Assembly: GCA_944358755.1 (NCBI GenBank)
Contig: CALVRY010000029.1
Location: forward strand, 1 to 12,226
DNA length: 12,226 nucleotides
Direction: 5' to 3'
DNA from: an uncultured Bacilli bacterium
Lineage (GTDB): Bacteria; Bacillota_I; Bacilli_A; RFN20; CAG-826
Positions 1 through 5,558 of the stretch are shown one piece after another. Below the pieces are notes generated by a model. That model saw only the letters and a list, made by a program, of their open reading frames with translations. It did no database searches and was not told the DNA's origin. Position numbers and translations under genes: made by a program. Within the stretch, counting starts at the first letter, position 1. Every line of letters starts with the position of its first letter.

Positions 1-177
1 CGCTTCCACATCGCTGACCCGATTCATTTTGAGACCAAATTCCGCATGACGCTGGACAATCTGGGATGGACCGGGCCACGATACGATGACTATACTTCCT
101 GTGCATACTGGTATCAGACGCTGCCATCTGCACCACTGAAACCGCTACCATCTGACAAAGAGATGATTATGAAGTGA
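1..177 (+). CDS. C-terminal fragment of a GH172/DUF2961-family protein
   Basis: Frame 1 is open from the first base to a TGA at 175-177 and gives 58 residues; the start lies outside the window. Motifs RFHIADPIHF, LGW, then SCAYWYQTLP with a proline-rich end match what I know of the C-terminus of DUF2961 proteins (glycoside hydrolase family 172, which includes difructose anhydride and arabinan-type alpha-glycosidases). These proteins close with a beta-sandwich ending in a 'D-x-x-x-S-x-A-x-W-Y-Q' segment like the one here. No catalytic residues can be assessed in the fragment. Composition is odd: about 50% G+C by hand count against roughly 30% in the rest of the window, and codons such as CTG, CCG and ATC are frequent, unlike the neighbours. 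It is either a horizontally acquired gene or the edge of an assembly chimera. Family call is fairly secure; substrate unknown. Confidence 0.75.
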   Translation, partial: RFHIADPIHFETKFRMTLDNLGWTGPRYDDYTSCAYWYQTLPSAPLKPLPSDKEMIMK

Positions 178-689
178 CCGCCACAGGCGAATGGGTAAAA
201 AACATTACAAAAAAATAAGAATAAATATAAAATTAACAAATCGATTAAATTAACTGCTCAAAATATATCTATTAATAATGAAGTAGAAACATATCCATAT
301 TATTTGTCATCTTTCCTATTTAATGATGAGTAGGCCAATTTTACTTTTGTTATATTTCTTATATTAGATTTTATTTTGCTTTTTTAAACGATTGGTGTAA
401 GTCGTAAGCTCGTTTTTTAAACTAAAAGAAAATGGCTAAGCCATAAATGGTAAACTTATATTAGTTTTAGAGGTTGTTAGAGGTTGTTAGAGGTTTTATT
501 TTTTTAGAGGTTGTTAGAGGATTTAAAAAGTTAAAAAATCCAGATAATTTTAGATTTTGATTGAATAACCTGTAAATCTCCATTATTTTTAAAATAAAAT
601 GAACTTTTGCTTAATTTTTAGTACATAAAATATACATAATATTATTCAAATTAAATGGTTAAACAATGTTTTATGCGCCGCTAAAATTC
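178..689. other. Gene-free AT-rich region with short repeats
   Basis: I find no convincing gene on either strand in these 512 bases. The G+C-rich composition of the preceding gene fades out at about 200, after which the sequence is strongly A/T. Structure seen: a direct repeat TTTTTTAAAC at 380-389 and 413-422; a small palindrome ATGGCT-A-AGCCAT at 432-444; and the TTAGAGGTTG tandem repeat described separately. No clear rho-independent terminator was found either for the left-hand gene or for the LysR gene that ends at 690 on the minus strand. Confidence 0.6.
467..520. repeat. Tandem repeat of TTAGAGGTTG, five units with one interruption
   Basis: Units start at 467, 477 and 487, the third ending TTT rather than TTG. 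A T-rich spacer follows, then further units at 504 and 514, the last shortened to TTAGAGG. The core TTAGAGG is identical in all five. The 10-bp period is close to one helical turn, so it could be a stacked protein-binding array, or simply slippage-generated sequence. It lies outside any gene I can support. Confidence 0.8.
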
Positions 690-1571
690 TTAAATCTTTT
701 TGTAATGATTGATAATAAAATCAATGATTTTTTTGGTAGTTGAAGTAATTGTTTTGTTCTTTTTATAAGCGATTACGATATCGAATTTAATATTTTCTTC
801 GATTGGTATTCCAATAATATCTTCGCCTTCTTTAATTACTTGATTAAAGAGAAAAGCGCAAATATCACTATGGACAACCAGTTCTTTTATAGTTGCGATT
901 TGATCTGATAATAACCTAATATTTGGCTTAATTTTATACTTTAAGAAGTATTCATAAACGATTTGATATTGCAACGAATCTTCTTTTAAAAGAATTAAAG
1001 GAATTTTACTTAATTCTTTAATAGATATAGATTTACGCGATGCTAATTCGTGAGATTTATTTACTGCAAAAATTAATTGAGTCTCATCTATTTTGACATA
1101 TTCAAGTTTTGGATCGATTGAGCCATTATTTAAAACAGTTAAAGCAACATCTATTTCATCATTTACTAAAGCTTGTTGGTTGGCGTGACTTGCAAGTTCA
1201 GTCATTTTTAAATAAATATTTGGGTATTTTTTAGAGAAATCTTGGAAAATAGGGGCGAAAATAAATCCACCAAGCATTGGAGGAATTCCTATTTTTATTG
1301 TTGTATTTGTCATTAAAAAATCTTCCATTTGAGTATTTATATTTTTAAATAATGTTACTACTGGACGAGCTATTCGATATAAATATTTTCCAGCAGAAGT
1401 AAGGGATAATTCGTTATTATCTCGAATAAAAAGTTCACAATCTAATTCTTTCTCTAAATTTTTGATTGCGGTTGAAATTGCTGGTTGAGAAACAAAATAT
1501 AGTTTACTAGTCTTTGTAAAGGAATTTGTTTCGGCACAACCAATAAAATAAATTAGTTGATCCATTGTCAT
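690..1571 (-). CDS. LysR-family transcriptional regulator
   Basis: This 293-residue protein has the usual LysR length. The N-terminus (DQLIYFIGCAETNSFTKTSK onward) is the LysR winged helix-turn-helix: residues about 16-38 carry S-F-T-K-T-S-K-L-Y-F-V-S-Q-P-A-I-S-T-A-I, with the conserved S-Q-P-A-[IV]-S signature, followed by E-x-E-L-x-x-x-L-F-x-R. Residues from about 92 (IKIGIPPMLGG) form the effector-binding domain with a periplasmic-binding-protein fold. I used the ATG at 1571; a second ATG at 1565 is possible because the family often starts close to 'MDQL'. A GGGG tract lies upstream but is a weak ribosome binding site. It is transcribed away from the lipoprotein/hydrolase cluster, the classic arrangement for a LysR protein controlling its divergent neighbour and itself. 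The effector is unknown; the SGNH/lipoprotein operon is the inferred target. Confidence 0.93.
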   Translation of the reverse strand: MTMDQLIYFIGCAETNSFTKTSKLYFVSQPAISTAIKNLEKELDCELFIRDNNELSLTSAGKYLYRIARPVVTLFKNINTQMEDFLMTNTTIKIGIPPMLGGFIFAPIFQDFSKKYPNIYLKMTELASHANQQALVNDEIDVALTVLNNGSIDPKLEYVKIDETQLIFAVNKSHELASRKSISIKELSKIPLILLKEDSLQYQIVYEYFLKYKIKPNIRLLSDQIATIKELVVHSDICAFLFNQVIKEGEDIIGIPIEENIKFDIVIAYKKNKTITSTTKKIIDFIINHYKKI

Positions 1572-1598
1572 GATTTAATGATACCCCATAAATAATTT

Positions 1599-1664
1599 TT
1601 ATGGAAGCATAAGTTTTTGGTTATGAACAAAAGAGCAAAATTAATTGTGTAAGCGCTTCCATAA
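1599..1664. promoter_or_regulatory. 10-bp inverted repeat TTATGGAAGC in the divergent intergenic region
   Basis: TTATGGAAGC at 1599-1608 is repeated as its exact reverse complement GCTTCCATAA at 1655-1664, 56 bp centre to centre. The left arm also contains TTATG-GAAG-CATAA, a small dyad of its own. The pair lies between the LysR start and the operon start, and the right arm overlaps the promoter spacer. Such paired sites fit a regulator that loops DNA or acts on both promoters; the LysR neighbour or a LacI/CcpA-type protein are candidates. Confidence 0.55.
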
Positions 1665-1673
1665 GCATAAAAT
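1645..1673 (+). promoter_or_regulatory. Probable promoter of the surface-hydrolase operon
   Basis: A -10 element TAAAAT (1668-1673, one mismatch from TATAAT) follows a weak -35 TTGTGT (1645-1650) with 17-bp spacing. Transcription would start near 1680, giving a leader of just over 20 bases before the ribosome binding site AAGAGG (1691-1696) of the first gene. The catabolite-type operator lies across the -35 element and spacer. Confidence 0.5.
1648..1661 (+). promoter_or_regulatory. Catabolite-responsive element (CcpA/LacI-type operator)
   Basis: TGTAAGCGCTTCCA matches the Bacillus consensus TGWAANCGNTNWCA at every specified position but one (C for W at position 12), and it is near-palindromic around the central CG (AAGCGCTT). 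It overlaps the -35/spacer of the predicted promoter, a position where binding would block RNA polymerase, so repression by CcpA or a local LacI-family protein when a preferred sugar is present is the natural reading. No such regulator is encoded in the window. Confidence 0.6.
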
Positions 1674-1702
1674 CATAATGAAAATAGAAAAAGAGGCGTT
1701 TT

Positions 1703-2911
1703 ATGGGTATTAGTTTGAAAAAATGTAAAAGTCTATCATTAATATTTTTTATAGGTATTTGCGGTATTTTAACTAGTTGTAATCAGGATTTAAATACCGG
1801 ATTTGATGGAAAAACTTTCGATATTTCATCATCTCAAAATGGTAGTTTAAACGTAAAAGTTGACAAAATAAGTGGCGGATATAAGCTCACTTTAAGTGGA
1901 AAGGGCGAAACAAAAGATTTTTCGGATGAAGAAAAAGTACCATGGTATTCGATTTCTCCAAAGATTAAAGAAGTTGAAATTGAAGAAGGTATAACAGGTC
2001 TTGGTCAAAATATTTTCGATTATGTCGATTTAAATTATTTTTATTTACCTTCAACTTTAACAAATTTAGAAAATAATTCGTTTGAAAGCGGAACGACTTT
2101 ATATTCTTATAGCACAAGCAATTTAACAAACGCTTCAAATTATGATGTTTATTATTTTTCAGAAAGTAGACCACTTGATTCAACAAAGAAATATTTTCAC
2201 GTTGTTGATGACACACCAGTGGTTTGGATTTTATCAACTATGAATGCCTTATTTATTGGAAATAGTTTTACTTATTACAATGATATTCCTCAAATCGCGC
2301 AATCAATTGCGCAAGATATTGGTTATGATTTAAAAACAACGTCAATTACAAAAGGAAGTCACACCCTTACAAAATTTGCTGATGCTAACGATGAAATGGG
2401 TAAAATTGTCGATGAAACTTTAAAAGGAAATACAAAATTTGACTATGTAATTCTTCAAGAACAATCAACAAGATCTTATTCAAATTATGAGAGTTTTAAA
2501 AGTGGTGTTGATGCTTTAGTTACAAAAATTAATGAATATCAACCAAATGCTGATATTAGACTTTATGAAACATGGGGTTTTGAAGAGGAAGCCAATAGTA
2601 AAAAATGGACCGTTCCAGAAATGGAAAAAGAAATTGCAAAGCGCTATGAAGACGCAAGTAAAGATAAAAATTTAAAAATTCATTATGTAGGTAAAGCATT
2701 TAGTGAAGTTTACGACAAACATAAAGAAATTAATCTTTATGATGCTAACGATAATAAACACCCTTCCTATGCAGGAAGCTATTTATCAGCTTTAGTTCAT
2801 GTTGCAAGTTTATTTGATTGTGATGTTAGAGTTACAAAATTTAATGGTCAACTCGATGAAACAACAGCAAATACGTTAAAGCAAGTTGCTTATAATGTGG
2901 TTTTAAATTAA
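1703..2911 (+). CDS. Lipoprotein SGNH/GDSL-type hydrolase (DUF4886-like) with N-terminal LRR-like segment
   Basis: This is a 402-residue secreted enzyme. A basic N-terminus and hydrophobic stretch end in the lipobox ILTSC (Cys26), so it should be anchored outside the membrane. Residues about 80-127 (VPWYSISPKIKEVEIEEG, then YLPSTLTNLENNSF) resemble BspA-type LRR_5 repeats. The catalytic part starts at about 181: ALFIGNSFTYYNDIP is SGNH block I with nucleophile Ser188; G218 may be block II; VILQEQS (249-255) takes the place of block III; and Asp350-x-x-His353 followed by PSYAG is block V. This pattern is typical of DUF4886, a subfamily of SGNH hydrolases that includes esterases acting on acylated substrates. 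The start is supported by AAGAGG six bases upstream. It opens the cluster, 18 bp ahead of the next lipoprotein gene. Removal of acyl groups from a surface or dietary glycan is an inference; the substrate is unknown. Confidence 0.85.
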   Translation: MGISLKKCKSLSLIFFIGICGILTSCNQDLNTGFDGKTFDISSSQNGSLNVKVDKISGGYKLTLSGKGETKDFSDEEKVPWYSISPKIKEVEIEEGITGLGQNIFDYVDLNYFYLPSTLTNLENNSFESGTTLYSYSTSNLTNASNYDVYYFSESRPLDSTKKYFHVVDDTPVVWILSTMNALFIGNSFTYYNDIPQIAQSIAQDIGYDLKTTSITKGSHTLTKFADANDEMGKIVDETLKGNTKFDYVILQEQSTRSYSNYESFKSGVDALVTKINEYQPNADIRLYETWGFEEEANSKKWTVPEMEKEIAKRYEDASKDKNLKIHYVGKAFSEVYDKHKEINLYDANDNKHPSYAGSYLSALVHVASLFDCDVRVTKFNGQLDETTANTLKQVAYNVVLN

Positions 2912-2929
2912 TAGGAGGATAAGAAGTTT

Positions 2930-4753
2930 ATGAAAAGGAGAAAATTGCCTATTATTGTTACTTCTTTAGCTTCTGTTTTGCTTTTAGGTAGTTGTGCGGA
3001 ATATCTACCTGAACCTGAAGTTCCTAAATTTGAAGTTAAGGAACATTATATGGTGAGTTTTTATGTAGATAATGCTCTATATAAAACAGCAAGAGTAGAA
3101 GCTGGAGCAACAGTTAATGTGGAAATTGAGGCACCAGAAAAAGACGGATTTACATTTGAAGGATGGCAAACTAGTGATGGAACTAGTTTTGACCTTGCAA
3201 CAGGGGTAGTAAATTCTAATTTAAGTCTATATGCTCAGTTTAAAGCGGTGGGTACTGGCACACCAACAGAAAATCCATGGGATGATTTGAATGTTTTGGG
3301 CGAAAAAGATCCAACAAAAGAATATTCTTTGGTTATCGCTTGGTATGGAAAAACTTCTACATCAGGTATTGATGAAAACGTAATGAAGCATTTTTATTAT
3401 AATGTTCGTGCTTATTTAACCGAAAAAGGCGTTGCTCAATCTGATTTAGATAATATTTCGGTAAGAATGTTTGATGATGATGGTCAAGCTGATGTTGCTG
3501 CAAAAATTGTTGAACAGGGTGATGTAGATTTAGCTTTTGGTGCTGGCAACAAACTTGGAACTAGTCTTGAAGAATTAGGGAAACCAGTTTTAGAGCAAGA
3601 AAAAGGATTTACTATAAATGGCGTTAGTGGTAGATATCATTTTCGCCTTAGTGATAAGCCAATTGCAGTTGATTTGTTTAATTATGTTTGCACTGAAGAA
3701 GGTATGAAAATGTGGGAGATGACGTATCTTTATGGTCAAACAAGCGAAGAACCTACTAAAAACCCATGGGATGATTTAAATGTTACTGAAACTAAAGATT
3801 CAACGAAACAATATTCTTTAGTAATTGGCTGGTGGAAGAGATACATTTCTGTAGACACAATGAAACATTTCTATTACAACATCAGAAATTATTTAATCGA
3901 CCAAAAAGTTGAAGAATCTATTTTAAATGGCATTACAGTTAGAATGTATGATATTCAAGGTATTGACGATTTAGTTCCACTTGTAAATGGAGATGGAGAC
4001 GTTGATATTTTCTTTGGTGCCGGCGGCAATTTCGATGATAAATTTGGCACAGATAAAGTAACAATCGCACCTACTGGCGGTTATTCAATTGGCGAAGAAA
4101 CTAAGAGATATAATGCAATTTTTGACCAAAATAATGCGACTGCCAAACTTATTTATGATTTCATGAACACAGAAGATGGAATCAAACTTTGGGACATGAA
4201 CACTCTTTATGAAGGTAAAACTGAAGAGCCATCAGAACCTAATGTTTCAGCAGATAACGTCGCAGAAGTTAACTTAAATGTTTTAGATACTAAAGTTGAA
4301 AACAAAAAATATCATCTTGTTATTGTGTGGTATGGAAAAACAAAAACTTCTGGTATCGATGAAACTTTAATGAAACATTTTTACCACAATGTTCGTGCCT
4401 ATTTAATTGAAAAAGGTATTACTCAAACTCAATTAGACAATATTTCTGTAAGAATGTTTGATGATAGTAAAACTGATGATTTTGCAAAAAATATCTTAGC
4501 TCAAGGTGATGTTGATTTAGTTTTTGGTGGTGGAAAAGCAATCATTAATAGTTTTAAAGATGCAGGTCAAGAATTACTAGAAACAACCGACGGCACAGAT
4601 ATTTTTGGTGAGTCAGGCTTTACCATTGGTGGCAAAGCTAGTAGATATCATGGTCGTCTCACCGACGACGCAGTTGCAAAAGATTTATTCGACTACGTTT
4701 CGACCAAAGAAGGTATGAAAATGTGGGATGCAACTTATGAATATGGTAAATAA
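2930..4753 (+). CDS. Lipoprotein with InlB-like repeat and three tandem copies of an uncharacterised WYxKTxTSG domain
   Basis: This 607-residue lipoprotein has signal peptide and lipobox LLGSC (Cys22). Residues about 38-106 (MVSFYVDNALYK, then FTFEGWQTSDG and LYAQF) form a Listeria-Bacteroides/Flg_new-type beta repeat. Three homologous units follow, at about 117-269, 278-429 and 448-606. Each has a strand with W-Y/W (WYGKTSTSGID in unit 1, WYGKTKTSGID in unit 3, changed to WWKRYISVD in unit 2), M-K-H-F-Y-x-N-[VI]-R, I-[ST]-V-R-M-[FY]-D, G-D-V-D-[LI]-x-F-G, R-Y and a closing G-[MI]-K-[ML]-W-[DE]. The last helix and the D-V-D-x-x-F-G strand recall the C-terminal lobe of type II solute-binding proteins, but I cannot name the family. 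Units 1 and 3 are closest; unit 2 has lost the T-S-G motif. AGGAGG lies 11 bases upstream of the start. It is probably a surface ligand-binding protein made multivalent by internal duplication. Confidence 0.8.
   Translation: MKRRKLPIIVTSLASVLLLGSCAEYLPEPEVPKFEVKEHYMVSFYVDNALYKTARVEAGATVNVEIEAPEKDGFTFEGWQTSDGTSFDLATGVVNSNLSLYAQFKAVGTGTPTENPWDDLNVLGEKDPTKEYSLVIAWYGKTSTSGIDENVMKHFYYNVRAYLTEKGVAQSDLDNISVRMFDDDGQADVAAKIVEQGDVDLAFGAGNKLGTSLEELGKPVLEQEKGFTINGVSGRYHFRLSDKPIAVDLFNYVCTEEGMKMWEMTYLYGQTSEEPTKNPWDDLNVTETKDSTKQYSLVIGWWKRYISVDTMKHFYYNIRNYLIDQKVEESILNGITVRMYDIQGIDDLVPLVNGDGDVDIFFGAGGNFDDKFGTDKVTIAPTGGYSIGEETKRYNAIFDQNNATAKLIYDFMNTEDGIKLWDMNTLYEGKTEEPSEPNVSADNVAEVNLNVLDTKVENKKYHLVIVWYGKTKTSGIDETLMKHFYHNVRAYLIEKGITQTQLDNISVRMFDDSKTDDFAKNILAQGDVDLVFGGGKAIINSFKDAGQELLETTDGTDIFGESGFTIGGKASRYHGRLTDDAVAKDLFDYVSTKEGMKMWDATYEYGK
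3278..4747 (+). repeat. Three coding repeats of about 150 residues within one lipoprotein gene
   Basis: Unit 1 spans about 3278-3736, unit 2 about 3761-4216 and unit 3 about 4271-4747. DNA identity is still visible at the unit starts: CCATGGGATGATTT occurs at both units 1 and 2, and the two following codons encode N-V in each. Units 1 and 3 share longer protein blocks with each other (for example LDNISVRMFDD) than either shares with unit 2. This suggests duplication followed by divergence of the middle copy. Confidence 0.8.
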
Positions 4754-4765
4754 TGAGGTAAAATT

Positions 4766-5548
4766 ATGAAATTTAAGAAGAAATTTTTATTATTACCAAT
4801 TGCATTAATGAGTTTATCGAGTTGTTCTTTACTTCAAGGTTTTGAAGATGAAGTCAATGTCGTATTTGAATATAACAACGAAATTATTTATAGCGACTAT
4901 ACAACTCAATTTAGAAATGTCTTAATGCCAACTTTATCTGAAGAACAAATTCCAGTTGACCATGAATTCTTCGGCTGGACATGGAAAGACCCAGATACAT
5001 TATCAATTAAAGATGATGAAGAAGGGTTTTACGCTAGTTTTTTTGAAAAAGAAGGGGTAATTCACTACGCAGATGTTGCTGATAAAGCTTTTAATAGCAC
5101 AGTAACTTTATATCCAGTTTTTGCTCTTGAAGCAGATATTCCAGTTGAATATCACTATCTTGCTGTTGGATGGTATCAAAAAACCGGCACAAGTGGACTT
5201 AACCAAGAAAGAGTTGATGCTTGGACAAATGATTTAATGGCGTTTTTAAAAACTCAAGGCGCAACAGATGAAGATTTATCAACTGTCCTTGTTAAAGGTT
5301 ATGATGGAAACGTCGCAACTGCTGGCTCTTTAATTACAAAAGATAAATATGTTGATGTTTTGATTGGATTTGGTAAAAACATGACAGATAAAGATGGCGG
5401 TGGATTAACTTATGCGCTTGATGCAAAAGGTGACATCCCTATGGGTGGAAAATCGCGTTATGTTCATCTTTTAAGTGATAAACCTATCGCAAGAGCTGTC
5501 TTTGATTGGGTCGCAAATGATCCAGCTGGTTCAGCGTCGTTAGCTTAA
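4766..5548 (+). CDS. Lipoprotein with one WYxKTxTSG domain
   Basis: This is a 260-residue secreted protein. The basic start and hydrophobic segment lead to the lipobox LSSC (Cys20). Residues about 29-120 look like a divergent Flg_new/InlB-type beta repeat (VVFEYNNEIIYS, then HEFFGWTW and LYPVFA). Residues about 129-255 are a single copy of the domain found three times in the preceding lipoprotein: GWYQKTGTSGLN, then VDVLIGFGKN, then GGKSRYVHLLSDKPIAR and VFDWV. It lacks the G-M-K-M-W ending of the larger protein. A GAGG ribosome site seven bases upstream and a 12-bp gap from the previous stop indicate co-translation. The two lipoproteins look like paralogues that may bind the same ligand with different valency. 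No homologue of known function is recognised. Confidence 0.8.
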   Translation: MKFKKKFLLLPIALMSLSSCSLLQGFEDEVNVVFEYNNEIIYSDYTTQFRNVLMPTLSEEQIPVDHEFFGWTWKDPDTLSIKDDEEGFYASFFEKEGVIHYADVADKAFNSTVTLYPVFALEADIPVEYHYLAVGWYQKTGTSGLNQERVDAWTNDLMAFLKTQGATDEDLSTVLVKGYDGNVATAGSLITKDKYVDVLIGFGKNMTDKDGGGLTYALDAKGDIPMGGKSRYVHLLSDKPIARAVFDWVANDPAGSASLA

Positions 5549-5558
5549 GGAGTAAATT

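Noticed and set aside
380..422. Terminator-like hairpin between the repeated TTTTTTAAAC elements
   Set aside because: The pairing (AAACGA with TCGTTT) is short with an 18-base loop; the direct repeat is clearer than any hairpin.
467..520. CRISPR array
   Set aside because: The repeat unit is only 10 bp, adjacent copies have no unique spacers, and no cas gene is present.
1965..2237. Open frame of 90 codons on the minus strand within the SGNH hydrolase gene
   Set aside because: It is antisense to a well-supported gene, its composition is low-complexity (Asn/Leu/Lys-rich), and it has no recognisable motif.
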